From the NCBI RefSeq assembly GCF_006980715.1, contig NZ_SBHN01000007.1:62001-126000 (forward strand): a stretch of 64,000 bases of DNA. The letters are read 5' to 3'. This DNA comes from Telmatospirillum sp. J64-1. Its GTDB lineage: Bacteria > Pseudomonadota > Alphaproteobacteria > Rhodospirillales > Magnetospirillaceae. The notes under the pieces were generated by a model that was given only the letters and a program-made list of their open reading frames with translations, was not told the origin of the DNA and made no database searches. The translations under genes were made by a program, and so were the position numbers. Position 1 is the first letter of the stretch. Each line of letters begins with the position of its first letter. Shown piece by piece: positions 17,023 through 25,389 of this stretch.

Positions 17023-17799
17023 TCAGGCGACGATGTTGTAGCCGGCATCGACGAAGGCGACCGAACCGGTCAGGCTCTTGGCCGCGTCGGAGACCAGGAA
17101 GGCGGCCATGGCGCCGCAATCCTCAATGGTCACCAGGTGGTGCTGGGGCGCGCGTTCTGCGGCGCGGGCCATCAGCTGGTCGAAGCGGTCGATGCCCGAG
17201 GCGGCCCGGGTCTTCAAGGGGCCGGGCGAGACGGCATGGACACGGATGCCCTTGGGCCCCAGTTCGGCGGCCATGTAGCGGGTGGAGCTTTCCAGCGCCG
17301 CCTTGACCGGGCCCATCAGGTTGTAATGCTCGACCACCTTTTCCGAACCATAGAAGCTGACCGTCAGCAGGGTGCCGCCGTCCTTCATCAACGGTTCGGC
17401 ATATTTTGCCATGCGGATGAAGGAATGGCAGGACACGTCCATGGCCATGGAAAAGCCCTCGCGCGAGCAATCCACCACGCGGCCGTGCAGATCTTCCTTG
17501 GGAGCGAAGGCGATGGAATGCAGGACGAAATCCAGCTTGCCCCATTTCCGTTCGATCTCGTCGAACACGGCCTTCAGCTGGCCCTCGCCGCGCACGTCGC
17601 AGGGGACGAAGATCTCGGCGTCCAGCGCCTCGGCCAGCGGCTCGACATGGGGCTTGGCCTTCTCGTTGAGATAGGTCAGTGCCAGATCGGCGCCCTGGTC
17701 GCGAAAGGCCTTCGCGCAACCATAGGCGATGGATTGATCATTGGCGATGCCGACCACCAGACCCTTCTTACCCTTGAGGCTGAACATATCGGTGCTCAC
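17023..17799 (-). CDS. fabI: Enoyl-[acyl-carrier-protein] reductase FabI
   Basis: A 258-residue short-chain reductase that completes each cycle of fatty acid elongation with NADH. It has the FabI glycine motif VVGIANDQSIAYG, the LDFVLHSIAFAPK segment and the catalytic pair in HYNLMGPVKAALE (Tyr-x6-Lys). The GTG at 17799 has GAAGGA five bases upstream; a later ATG at 17787 lacks a ribosome site. It is divergent from metZ, with the 334-base spacer holding the metZ promoter, riboswitch and terminator. Confidence 0.95.
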   Translation of the reverse strand: MSTDMFSLKGKKGLVVGIANDQSIAYGCAKAFRDQGADLALTYLNEKAKPHVEPLAEALDAEIFVPCDVRGEGQLKAVFDEIERKWGKLDFVLHSIAFAPKEDLHGRVVDCSREGFSMAMDVSCHSFIRMAKYAEPLMKDGGTLLTVSFYGSEKVVEHYNLMGPVKAALESSTRYMAAELGPKGIRVHAVSPGPLKTRAASGIDRFDQLMARAAERAPQHHLVTIEDCGAMAAFLVSDAAKSLTGSVAFVDAGYNIVA

Positions 17800-17924
17800 G
17801 TATCCTTCTCCCGCCCGTTCGGCAATGTTGCATTGCGAGATATGACGAATAAGCCTTCTTCGGGCAAGGTCTCTTTCCATCTGGACTTGAAAGCTTCATC
17901 TGCGCCGCTACCCGTCCCATAATC

Positions 17925-17953
17925 TTGACGCCCTGCGGCGCCTCGGGTTATCA
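17925..17953 (+). promoter_or_regulatory. Promoter of the metZ transcript
   Basis: TTGACG (17925-17930) and TTATCA (17948-17953) are 17 bases apart. The predicted start near 17960 coincides with the first base of the SAM-II aptamer, which strongly supports both calls. Confidence 0.65.
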
Positions 17954-17959
17954 GTGGAT

Positions 17960-18018
17960 TCGTGGTGATTTGAGCGACCGGCTTGCGGCCACGTTAAACA
18001 AGCGGCTAAAAGGTCGGG
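17960..18018 (+). ncRNA. SAM-II riboswitch (metA motif)
   Basis: The sequence GTGGTGATTTG...CCGGCTTGC...CCACGTTAAACAAG...GCTAAAAGG matches the SAM-II aptamer of alphaproteobacterial methionine genes. P1 is CGTGG (17961-17965) with CCACG (17989-17993). The pseudoknot helices are GCTTG (17981-17985) with CAAGC (17999-18003), and CGACC (17975-17979) with GGTCG (18012-18016). It binds S-adenosylmethionine. The controlled gene is metZ, and an intrinsic terminator follows within 15 bases. Confidence 0.9.
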
Positions 18019-18032
18019 CGTGAAAGATAGAC

Positions 18033-18065
18033 AGCCCTGACCTTTTTCTGGTCGGGGCTTTTTTT
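18033..18065 (+). terminator. Intrinsic terminator of the SAM-II expression platform
   Basis: AGCCCTGACC (18033-18042) pairs with GGTCGGGGCT (18050-18059) around a T-rich loop and runs into seven Ts, upstream of the metZ ribosome site. Its 5' arm can alternatively pair with GGTCGGG at 18012-18018 inside the aptamer's 3' end, giving an antiterminator. Confidence 0.85.
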
Positions 18066-18132
18066 ATTTGTGGTCCGGGGGTGGCAACGGCCCCGGCCAG
18101 GCACGGGCCACGGAATTGAGGAAGGATGGAAG

Positions 18133-19350
18133 ATGGGCAGCGACAACACCTCGAACGGCACATCCCCCAACGCCAAGACCTGGCGTCCCCAGACCCGCAT
18201 GGTCCGTGGCGGGCTGGAGCGCACCGGCTTCTCCGAGACCAGCGAAGCGCTCTTCCTGACCTCGGGCTATGTCTACGGCTCGGCCGAGGAAGCGCAGGAA
18301 AGCTTCGACGGCACCCGCGAGCGTTATGTCTATTCCCGCTTCCGCAATCCTACCGTCGCCATGTTCGAAGACCGCCTGGCCGGCATCGAAGGGGCTGAAG
18401 CCTGCCGCGCCACCGCCTCGGGCATGGCCGCCGTGCATGCCGCCCTGCTCTGCCAGGTCAAGGCCGGCGACCGGGTGGTCGCCTCGCGGGCGCTGTTCGG
18501 TTCCTGTTCGTGGATCATCACCGAACTGATGCCGCGCTACGGCATCACCCCCGTCCTGGTCGAAGGCACCGACCTGGACCAGTGGCGCGAGGCCCTGTCG
18601 CAGCCCACCGCCTGTGTCTTTATTGAGACGCCCTCCAACCCGACGCTGGAGATCATCGACATTCCCGCCGTGGCCGAACTGGCGCACAAGGCCGGGGCGC
18701 GGCTGGTGGTCGACAACGTCTTCGCCACGCCGGTGCTGCAAAGCCCGCTGGCCCTGGGCGCCGACGTCGTCGTCTATTCCGCCACCAAGCATATCGACGG
18801 CCAGGGCCGCTGCCTGGGCGGCGCCATCCTGTCCGACGCGGCCTTCATCAACGACGTGCTGGGGCCGTATTTGCGCCATACCGGACCGGCGCTGAGCCCC
18901 TTCAACGCCTGGGTCCTGCTGAAGGGCCTGGAGACCCTGGACCTGCGGATCGAGCGCCATTGCGCCAACGCCCTGAAGGTCGCGCATTTCCTGGAAAGCC
19001 GCATCGGCAAGGGGCTGAAACGGGTGATCTATCCCGGCCTCGACAGCCATCCCCAGCGGGCGCTGGCGAGCCGCCAGATGAGGGCCGGCGGCAGCATCGT
19101 CGTCTTCGAGGTCGAAGGCGGGCGCGAAGGCGCCTATCGTGTGATGAACGGCCTGCGGCTGGTCGACATCTCCAACAATCTGGGCGACGCCAAAAGCCTG
19201 ATCACCCATCCCTCGACCACCACCCACCAGCGCCTGCCGGCCGAGGAAAAAATGGCCATGGGCGTGACCGAGGGCATGATCCGGCTTTCGGTCGGGCTGG
19301 AGGATGCCCAGGACCTGATCGAGGACCTGGAAGCCGCGCTTTCGGTCTGA
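18133..19350 (+). CDS. metZ: O-succinylhomoserine sulfhydrylase
   Basis: A 405-residue PLP enzyme of the Cys/Met metabolism family, making homocysteine from O-succinylhomoserine and sulfide for methionine synthesis. The PLP lysine is in YSATKHIDGQG (Lys219), with the phosphate-contacting ASGMAAVHAALL stretch and the VFIETPSNPTLEI stretch as in MetZ. The ATG at 18133 has AGGAAGG nearby; upstream in-frame codons overlap the riboswitch terminator and are not coding. The SAM-II switch and terminator ahead give feedback by SAM. Confidence 0.95.
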   Translation: MGSDNTSNGTSPNAKTWRPQTRMVRGGLERTGFSETSEALFLTSGYVYGSAEEAQESFDGTRERYVYSRFRNPTVAMFEDRLAGIEGAEACRATASGMAAVHAALLCQVKAGDRVVASRALFGSCSWIITELMPRYGITPVLVEGTDLDQWREALSQPTACVFIETPSNPTLEIIDIPAVAELAHKAGARLVVDNVFATPVLQSPLALGADVVVYSATKHIDGQGRCLGGAILSDAAFINDVLGPYLRHTGPALSPFNAWVLLKGLETLDLRIERHCANALKVAHFLESRIGKGLKRVIYPGLDSHPQRALASRQMRAGGSIVVFEVEGGREGAYRVMNGLRLVDISNNLGDAKSLITHPSTTTHQRLPAEEKMAMGVTEGMIRLSVGLEDAQDLIEDLEAALSV

Positions 19351-19470
19351 GAAGGCGTGGAACGAAGGGTCTTGACGAATGTCATGGTTGAATAGACAAA
19401 TGGAATGCCAAGGTAAGAAAGCGTTTGTATAAGAAAACATTCCACTACCTAGCGCCCAAGGAGGCCCCCC

Positions 19471-20361
19471 ATGAGGTTCGTTAAAACCCTCCTCGTTCTC
19501 TCTCTTCCCTTGGCGGCGGCCGCCTGCGCCACGCCAACCGAGCGACTGGCGCAGATGCAGCCTACGGGGACCCCATTCCAGCAGGCCCTGGCCACGGACT
19601 ATCGCGGCCTGACCCAGTTCGAGGAAAACGAATACGACTGGCGCGATGCCAACCACTTCGCCCGCAAGGCCGAAGCCGCCGCGCAGGGCCAGAACGTGCT
19701 GCCCGACGAGCCCTCCCAGCGCACGCTGAGCTACAACTGGGTCTCGGGCATCGGCCAGACGGAACAGAGCATCCAGGAAGTGAGCCAGGCCCACCAGCGC
19801 CTGATCCAGGCCCTGGACGGCAATGCCCGTGACCGCAGCCCGCAGGTCGCGGCCCGTGCCCAGACCCAATTTGACTGCTGGCTGGAACAGCTGGAAGAAG
19901 GCCACCAGCTCGACCATATCGCCGCCTGCCGCCAGGGCTTCGAGGAAGCCATGCAGCAGCTCGTCGAGCAGCCGGCTCCCGCCCCGGCGCCCCAGCCGCG
20001 CGTCGCCGCTCCGCCGGCCACCGACTGGGTCGTCTATTTCGAGTTCGACGAAGCGGTGCTGACCGACGCCGCGCGCCAGATCATCAACCAGGCGGCCCAG
20101 GCCATCCGCCAGCATCCCGGCACCCCGGCCGTGTCCGTCGTCGGCCACACCGACCGTGCCGGTTCCGCCCAGTACAACATGGGCCTGTCCCAGCGCCGTG
20201 CGAATGCGGTGCGTGACGCCCTGGTCCAGGCCGGCATCCCGGCCAACAGCATCTCGGTCGTCGGCCGTGGCGAGTCCGAGCCGCTGGTCGAAACCCCAGA
20301 CGGGGTGCGCCAGCCGCAGAACCGCCGCGCGGCCATCCGCGTCGAGGTCCAGCAGCAGTAA
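19471..20361 (+). CDS. OmpA family lipoprotein with an N-terminal cysteine-pair domain
   Basis: A 296-residue envelope protein. It has a signal peptide with a lipobox-like AAAAC (Cys19, although the -3 residue is Ala), a unique N-terminal domain of about 150 residues with two cysteines (Cys136, Cys153) in a F-D-C-W...C-R-x-x-F pattern, a proline-alanine linker (about 167-184), and a C-terminal OmpA peptidoglycan-binding domain (about 186-296: YFEFDEAVLT, VVGHTDRAGS, QRRANAVRDAL, NRRAAIRVE). It probably tethers the outer membrane to peptidoglycan. A GGAGG site precedes the ATG. A short paralogue of its N-terminal domain follows. The 120-base spacer upstream is AT-rich, with TTGACG at 19372 and TATAAG at 19428 as loose promoter candidates. 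Confidence 0.87.
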   Translation: MRFVKTLLVLSLPLAAAACATPTERLAQMQPTGTPFQQALATDYRGLTQFEENEYDWRDANHFARKAEAAAQGQNVLPDEPSQRTLSYNWVSGIGQTEQSIQEVSQAHQRLIQALDGNARDRSPQVAARAQTQFDCWLEQLEEGHQLDHIAACRQGFEEAMQQLVEQPAPAPAPQPRVAAPPATDWVVYFEFDEAVLTDAARQIINQAAQAIRQHPGTPAVSVVGHTDRAGSAQYNMGLSQRRANAVRDALVQAGIPANSISVVGRGESEPLVETPDGVRQPQNRRAAIRVEVQQQ

Positions 20362-20400
20362 GGCAGCCTACCTTACCCGCGGCAAAGCGGAAAAACGGAG

Positions 20401-20429
20401 CGGGGACGGCCCATGGTCGTCCCCGTTTT
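20401..20429 (+). terminator. Intrinsic terminator after the OmpA lipoprotein
   Basis: CGGGGACG (20401-20408) pairs with CGTCCCCG (20418-20425) and is followed by TTTTC. It separates the lipoprotein from its short paralogue. Confidence 0.75.
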
Positions 20430-20539
20430 CGTGCCCGCCTTTCGCCTCATTTGTTCCATTTCCCCGCCACGAAAAGGGTCTAGAGTCGGTTTCATGGAGA
20501 GAAGGGGAAGAACTCCCCGCAAGCCGAAGGAGGCCCGCC

Positions 20540-20920
20540 ATGACCCGTCGTGTCACCCGCTCCATTCTGGCCCTGGCCGCCCTGGCCCTGGGCGCCGCGA
20601 CCATCCTTCCGGCCCAGGCCTATGAAACCGCCCGCCCGATCTCCGACGCCGAAGCCTGGGACCGCAATTTCTATCCCGAACTCAGCGAACCGCAGATGGC
20701 CGAGGCCCACGAGAAGCTGGAACGCATGATCGCCGACGGCGCCGACCAGATCGCGCCCGAGGTGGCCGAACGCGCCCGCGACAGTTTCGAATGCTGGGTC
20801 ATCGACCAGGAGGAAAGCCCGCAGGCCGAGCCCGGCCATCTGGACTGCCGCCGCATCTTCCTGGAAGCCCTGGGCGAGCTGGAACGCCGCCAGGCCGTCG
20901 CCCAGGCGCGAGAGGATTAA
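20540..20920 (+). CDS. Small exported protein, paralogue of the OmpA lipoprotein's N-terminal domain
   Basis: A 126-residue protein with a cleavable signal peptide (residues 1-27, ending PAQAYE) and a helical mature region. Residues 72-118 match the preceding lipoprotein: both have a VAERAR/VAARAQ stretch, F-E/D-C-W, then C-R-x-x-F-x-E-A. The cysteines are Cys85 and Cys103 (17 residues between, 16 in the neighbour), so a disulfide is likely in the periplasm. No known domain name fits. The ATG has GAAGGAGG ahead. It looks like a duplicated N-terminal module that lost the OmpA domain. Confidence 0.72.
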   Translation: MTRRVTRSILALAALALGAATILPAQAYETARPISDAEAWDRNFYPELSEPQMAEAHEKLERMIADGADQIAPEVAERARDSFECWVIDQEESPQAEPGHLDCRRIFLEALGELERRQAVAQARED

Positions 20921-21081
20921 TCCCCAGGACGAAAACCGGCGGAAACCACCGGCCCGGCGGCCCGAAGGGGCGATCCCCGCTTCTGGACATGGGCGCCATC
21001 CAAGATAATATGTCTTGCAAAGAGATGACAGTTCTTGGGGGCCGCGCCTGCGCGGTCCCGCGCTTATTTCCGAGGCAGGCC

Positions 21082-21474
21082 ATGTACGCGCAGACAACCC
21101 GTTCCATCACCGTCACCGTCGAGCCGATTTATCTCGATGACCAGTCCGCACCCAGCGAAGACCATTTCGTCTGGGCCTACCGGGTGCGGATCGAGAACAA
21201 GGGCAGTGATACGGTTCAGTTGATCAACCGTCATTGGCGCATCACCGACGCCCGGGGCCGGACCCAGGAAGTCCGCGGCCCCGGCGTGGTGGGCGAGCAG
21301 CCGGTCCTGCGGCCGGGCGAATCCTACGAATATACCAGCGGCACGCCGCTCGGCACGCCTTCGGGCATCATGGTCGGCAGCTACGAGATGGAAACCAGCG
21401 GCGGCGAACGTTTCGATATCGGCATTCCCGCTTTCTCGCTGGACAGCCCGCACCAAACCGTAAGACTTAACTGA
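21082..21474 (+). CDS. apaG: ApaG (CorD) domain protein
   Basis: A 130-residue immunoglobulin-like beta protein with ApaG signatures: [54 protein letters not shown] and the [17 protein letters not shown] region. The family is small, cytosolic and of uncertain function, related to cobalt/magnesium phenotypes in enterobacteria. ATG at 21082 is chosen over an upstream frame with no conserved residues. It is followed by a structured spacer and folE. Confidence 0.93.
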   Translation: MYAQTTRSITVTVEPIYLDDQSAPSEDHFVWAYRVRIENKGSDTVQLINRHWRITDARGRTQEVRGPGVVGEQPVLRPGESYEYTSGTPLGTPSGIMVGSYEMETSGGERFDIGIPAFSLDSPHQTVRLN

Positions 21475-21506
21475 TCATTGACGAAAGGGTTGCATTACTC
21501 CCTTTG

Positions 21507-21545
21507 CCGAGCCACATGGGCAGTGCTGACCCATTCCCCGGCTCT
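21507..21545 (+). other. Two-part hairpin between apaG and folE
   Basis: GAGCC/GGCTC and ATGGG/CCCAT pair around an asymmetric internal loop, and the downstream CTTTCGT could also pair with ACGAAAG at 21481. It could be a weak apaG terminator or a folE leader structure. I could not match it to a named riboswitch. Confidence 0.35.
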
Positions 21546-21589
21546 TTCGTATAGGAAGAAGCCGACTGCCCCTTAGAGACAGGACTGAC

Positions 21590-22243
21590 GTGAGTAAAGT
21601 GACCTCGCCCCAGGGCTACCGGACCGAAAACACCGAGAAGATCACCAACCGCCCCACCCGGGCCGAAGCGGAAGAGGCCGTGCGCACCCTGATCCGCTGG
21701 GCCGGCGACGACGCCAGCCGCGAAGGGCTGATCGACACGCCCGCGCGCGTGGTGCGCTCCTACGAGGAATTCTTCTCCGGCTATGATGCCGATCCGGAGG
21801 AAATCCTGCGCCGCACCTTCGAGGAAACCGACGGCTATGACGAGATGGTGCTGCTGCGCGACATCCGTCTGGAAAGCCATTGCGAGCATCACATGGTGCC
21901 CATCATCGGCAAGGCTCACATCGCCTATCTGCCCAACCGGCGCGTCGTCGGCATCAGCAAGCTGGCGCGCGTGGCCGAAATCTATGCCCGGCGCCTGCAG
22001 ATCCAGGAAAAGCTGACCGCCCAGATCGCCAACACCATCAACGAGGTGCTGCAGCCCCAGGGCGTCGCGGTGGTGATCGAGGCGGCCCATCAATGCATGA
22101 CCACGCGCGGCGTCCACAAGCCCGGCGTGACCATGGTCACCAGCCGCATGCTCGGCGCTTTCCGCACCGATGCCTCGACCCGGCGCGAATTCATGGCACT
22201 GATCAGCACCCCCGGCGGCGCCTCGGGCCTGAACAACGTCTAG
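21590..22243 (+). CDS. folE: GTP cyclohydrolase I
   Basis: A 217-residue zinc enzyme that opens GTP to dihydroneopterin triphosphate, the first step of folate synthesis. Zinc ligands are in SHCEHHMVP (Cys98, His101) and [12 protein letters not shown] (Cys169). The C-terminal [10 protein letters not shown] is typical. The start is GTG at 21590. It complements folA and thyA at the other end of the window. A GC-rich hairpin follows. Confidence 0.97.
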   Translation: MSKVTSPQGYRTENTEKITNRPTRAEAEEAVRTLIRWAGDDASREGLIDTPARVVRSYEEFFSGYDADPEEILRRTFEETDGYDEMVLLRDIRLESHCEHHMVPIIGKAHIAYLPNRRVVGISKLARVAEIYARRLQIQEKLTAQIANTINEVLQPQGVAVVIEAAHQCMTTRGVHKPGVTMVTSRMLGAFRTDASTRREFMALISTPGGASGLNNV

Positions 22244-22261
22244 AAAATCCCTCCCCCGGCC

Positions 22262-22289
22262 GGAGGGGTAGGGCTCGCCCCACCCCTCC
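22262..22289 (+). terminator. Hairpin after folE
   Basis: A 12-pair stem with one mismatch (22262-22273 with 22278-22289, four-base loop) lies 18 bases after the folE stop. No T run follows; termination would be weak. Confidence 0.35.
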
Positions 22290-22368
22290 CGCCTTCTCCC
22301 CGAAAGAGACTCGACACCACCCCTAAACCGCGCCAATAGTCGTGGCCTCTTGAGAGGTATGGGGTCTA

Positions 22369-23820
22369 GTGCTCGACATTCGTCCAGTTCTTTATATCAA
22401 CGGGCTGCTGCTGCTGGTTCTGGCGGTGGCGATGCTGGTGCCTGCCGTAGTCGATGTCTTCCAGCAGGATCTGGACTGGCAGGTGTTCATCGCTTCGGCC
22501 ATCGTCACCGGCTTGGCCGGCAGCGCCCTTGCGCTCGGCAACCGGCCGAGCGGCCGGTTGAACCTGAATACCCGTCAGGCCTTCCTGCTGACGGCTTCGA
22601 GCTGGATCCTCTGCAGCCTTTTCAGCGCGGCCCCCTTCTTTTTCTCCGAAATGGACATGACGCTGGTCGATGCCGTCTTCGAGGCGACATCGGGCATCAC
22701 CGCCACCGGCGCGACGGTGATGAGCGGACTGGACGATGCGCCCATGGGCATCCTGCTGTGGCGCGTCCTGCTGCATTGGCTGGGCGGCATCGGCATCATC
22801 GTCATGGCCGTCGCCCTGCTGCCGATCCTGCGCATCGGCGGGATGCAGCTCTTCCGCATGGAAAGCTCGGACAAGACCGAGAAAGTACGCCCGCGCGTGT
22901 CGCAGATCGCCAGCGCCATCTTCATCGTCTATGTCCTCTTCACGGTCGTCTGCGCCTTCGCCTTCTACCTGGCCGGGATGAGCGGTTTCGACGCCATCTG
23001 CCACGCCATGTCCACCATCTCGACCGGCGGCTTCGCCAATTCCGATTCCTCGATGGGCCTCTATCAGGACCCGGTGATCGAATGGCTGTCCGTGATCTTC
23101 ATGTTGGCCGGGGGCACCACCTTCATCCTGTTCATCACGCCCTGGAAACATAACCGCTGGGCGCTGCTATGGGACATGCAGGTGCGCTGGTACATTTCCT
23201 TCACCCTGTTCTTCTCCGCCCTGATGGGGTTGTGGCTGTGGGCGAACAGCGACTATTCCGTCCACGACGCCTTCCGCCATGCCACCTTCAACATCGTCTC
23301 GGTGGTCACCACCACCGGCTTCGCCTCGACCGATTACAACGCCTGGGGCGGCTTCGCCCAGGTCATCTTCTTCATCCTGACCTTCATCGGCGGCTGTACC
23401 GGCTCGACGGCGGGCGGCATCAAGATCTTCCGCTACCAGGTGCTGTTCGCCCAGGCCGGGGTGCATCTGAAGCGGCTGCTCCATCCCCATGGCGTCTTCG
23501 TCATCGACTTCAACAAGCAGAACATTTCCGACGCGGTCGTGCGCTCCGTCTTGGGCTTCATGGTGCTGTACTTCCTCACCTTCGCCCTGCTGACCCTGGC
23601 CCTGTCCATGCTGGGGCTGGACTTCATCACCGCCCTGTCGGGTTCGGCTACGGCGATCAGCAATGTCGGCCCGGGCCTGGGCGAGACCATCGGCCCGGCC
23701 GGCAATTTCCAACCCTTGCCCGACTCGGCGAAGTGGCTGTTGTCCTTCGCCATGCTGCTGGGCCGGCTGGAGCTGATGACCATCCTGGTCCTGCTCTCGC
23801 CCAATTTCTGGCGGGGATGA
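22369..23820 (+). CDS. trkH: TrkH family potassium uptake protein, copy 1
   Basis: A 483-residue inner-membrane channel-like transporter that takes up potassium with the TrkA regulatory subunit (not seen here). The four selectivity-filter P-loops are visible: TATGA, STGGFA, TTTGFAS and SNVGPG, each with the essential glycine. The basic/charged RVSQIASAIF stretch is in the family's linker. The start is GTG at 22369. Its stop is seven bases before the second copy, so the two form one transcript. Confidence 0.93.
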   Translation: MLDIRPVLYINGLLLLVLAVAMLVPAVVDVFQQDLDWQVFIASAIVTGLAGSALALGNRPSGRLNLNTRQAFLLTASSWILCSLFSAAPFFFSEMDMTLVDAVFEATSGITATGATVMSGLDDAPMGILLWRVLLHWLGGIGIIVMAVALLPILRIGGMQLFRMESSDKTEKVRPRVSQIASAIFIVYVLFTVVCAFAFYLAGMSGFDAICHAMSTISTGGFANSDSSMGLYQDPVIEWLSVIFMLAGGTTFILFITPWKHNRWALLWDMQVRWYISFTLFFSALMGLWLWANSDYSVHDAFRHATFNIVSVVTTTGFASTDYNAWGGFAQVIFFILTFIGGCTGSTAGGIKIFRYQVLFAQAGVHLKRLLHPHGVFVIDFNKQNISDAVVRSVLGFMVLYFLTFALLTLALSMLGLDFITALSGSATAISNVGPGLGETIGPAGNFQPLPDSAKWLLSFAMLLGRLELMTILVLLSPNFWRG

Positions 23821-23827
23821 ACCGGCC

Positions 23828-25279
23828 ATGGCGTTCGATATCCGTCCCGTCGGCCTGATCCTGGGCCTGTTGCTCATCACCTTGGCTGTGTCCATGTCGC
23901 TGCCCGCCGCACTCGACCTGCTGGCCGGGAACGAAGACTGGCTGGTCTTTGCCGCCGCCGGTGCCGCAACCCTGTTCGTCGGGCTGGCGGCGGTGCTGAC
24001 CTGCCGCACGGGGCCGGTCGAGCTGAACATCCGCCAGACCTTCCTGACCGCCACCCTGGCCTGGGTGGTGACGGCCGCCTTTGCCGCCCTGCCCTTCTAC
24101 TTCTCCGGCCAGGGCATGGGGCGCACCGATTCCTATTTCGAGGCCATGTCGGGCCTGACCACCACCGGCGCCACGGTGCTGAGCGACCTGCATACCCTGC
24201 CGCCGGGCCTGCTGCTGTGGCGGGCCATCCTGCAATGGCTGGGCGGCATCGGCGTGATCGTGCTGGCCGTCGCGGTGCTGCCGCTGCTCAATATCGGCGG
24301 CATGCAGATGTTCCGCCTGGAAGGCGCCGACGCCTCGGAGAAGATCGCCCCCCGCGCCGCCCGCGTCGCCACCTCGTTGGCCCTGGTCTATGCCGGCCTG
24401 ACCCTGGCCCTGACCATCGCCTTGTCCCTGGCCGGGATGAGCGGCTTCGAGGCCCTGGTCCATGCCATGACCAGCATCTCGACCGGCGGCTTCTCGACCT
24501 CCGATGCCTCGGTCGGTTCCTTCAACAACGGCCTGATCGAGGTCATCATCACCATCGGCATGCTGCTGGGGGGAATGCCCTTCCTGTTCTTCCTGCTGAT
24601 CCTTCAGAACCGCAGGCGGGGTGCCCTGCGGGATCAGCAGGTGCATTGGTATCTGGGCATCCTGCTGCTGGCCACATCGGGATTGTCGCTGTGGCTGTGG
24701 ATCAGCCAGGACCTGGAGATGCTGGCCGCCCTGCGCTATGGCGCCTTCACCACCGTCTCGGTGATGACCGGCACCGGTTTCTTCACCATCGACTGGTCCC
24801 ACTGGGCGGGATTGCCGCTGGCGATCCTGTTCTTCATCGCCCTGGTGGGCGGCTGCGCGGGCTCGACCACGGCAGGCATCAAGGTCTTCCGCGTCCAGAT
24901 CCTGGTCGCCGGCGCCCAGGCCCAGCTCCAGCGCCTGCTGCGCCCCCATTCCGTGGTCATCCCCTATTACAACCGCCGCAGCATTCCCGATTCCGTGATG
25001 GATTCGGTCATGGGCTTTCTGTTCGTTTTCGCCCTGTCCTACGCCGTGCTGGCCATGGGGCTGGCCTTCATGGGGCTGGATTTCGCCACCTCGGTCTCGG
25101 GCGCCGCCGCCGCCCTGGCCAATGTCGGCCCCGGCATCGGCGCCACCATCGGGCCGGGCCAGACCTATGCCGACCTTCCCGGCGTGGCGAAATGGTTCCT
25201 GTCGGTCGGCATGGTGCTGGGGCGGCTGGAATTGTTCACCGTGCTGGTGCTGTTCGTGCCGACCTTCTGGCGGAACTGA
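23828..25279 (+). CDS. trkH: TrkH family potassium uptake protein, copy 2
   Basis: A second TrkH of exactly 483 residues, clearly a diverged tandem duplicate of the preceding gene. The P-loops are TTTGA, STGGFST, TGTGFFT and ANVGPG, so all four filter glycines are kept. The third loop (TGTGFFT) differs from the first copy (TTTGFAS), which may alter selectivity or gating. TrkH works as a dimer, so a heterodimer is possible. No trkA is adjacent. Confidence 0.92.
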   Translation: MAFDIRPVGLILGLLLITLAVSMSLPAALDLLAGNEDWLVFAAAGAATLFVGLAAVLTCRTGPVELNIRQTFLTATLAWVVTAAFAALPFYFSGQGMGRTDSYFEAMSGLTTTGATVLSDLHTLPPGLLLWRAILQWLGGIGVIVLAVAVLPLLNIGGMQMFRLEGADASEKIAPRAARVATSLALVYAGLTLALTIALSLAGMSGFEALVHAMTSISTGGFSTSDASVGSFNNGLIEVIITIGMLLGGMPFLFFLLILQNRRRGALRDQQVHWYLGILLLATSGLSLWLWISQDLEMLAALRYGAFTTVSVMTGTGFFTIDWSHWAGLPLAILFFIALVGGCAGSTTAGIKVFRVQILVAGAQAQLQRLLRPHSVVIPYYNRRSIPDSVMDSVMGFLFVFALSYAVLAMGLAFMGLDFATSVSGAAAALANVGPGIGATIGPGQTYADLPGVAKWFLSVGMVLGRLELFTVLVLFVPTFWRN

Positions 25280-25349
25280 GGACCGCAGGCCCGTCTCGAA
25301 GGAGGTGCGGCGCTCAAGGCCCCACCCTCTTCGCTGTATCGCAATAAAA

Positions 25350-25371
25350 AAGGGCGGCCGAAGCCGCCCTT
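25350..25371 (-). terminator. Intrinsic terminator, UUCG tetraloop
   Basis: On the minus strand AGGGCGGC-TTCG-GCCGCCCT is followed by six Ts. It ends the lipoprotein transcript; it may act weakly on trkH from the other side. Confidence 0.85.
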
Positions 25372-25389
25372 CTCTGTCCCGGGAAAGAC

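Noticed and set aside
18064-20148. A 694-codon minus-strand frame across metZ and the OmpA lipoprotein
   Set aside because: It runs through a riboswitch terminator and two solid genes and has no family resemblance.
21475-21589. THF-II-type (folE) riboswitch before folE
   Set aside because: Location is right, but I could not find the conserved CCGTTCA and ACGGGAGC segments expected of that RNA. Left as an unnamed hairpin.
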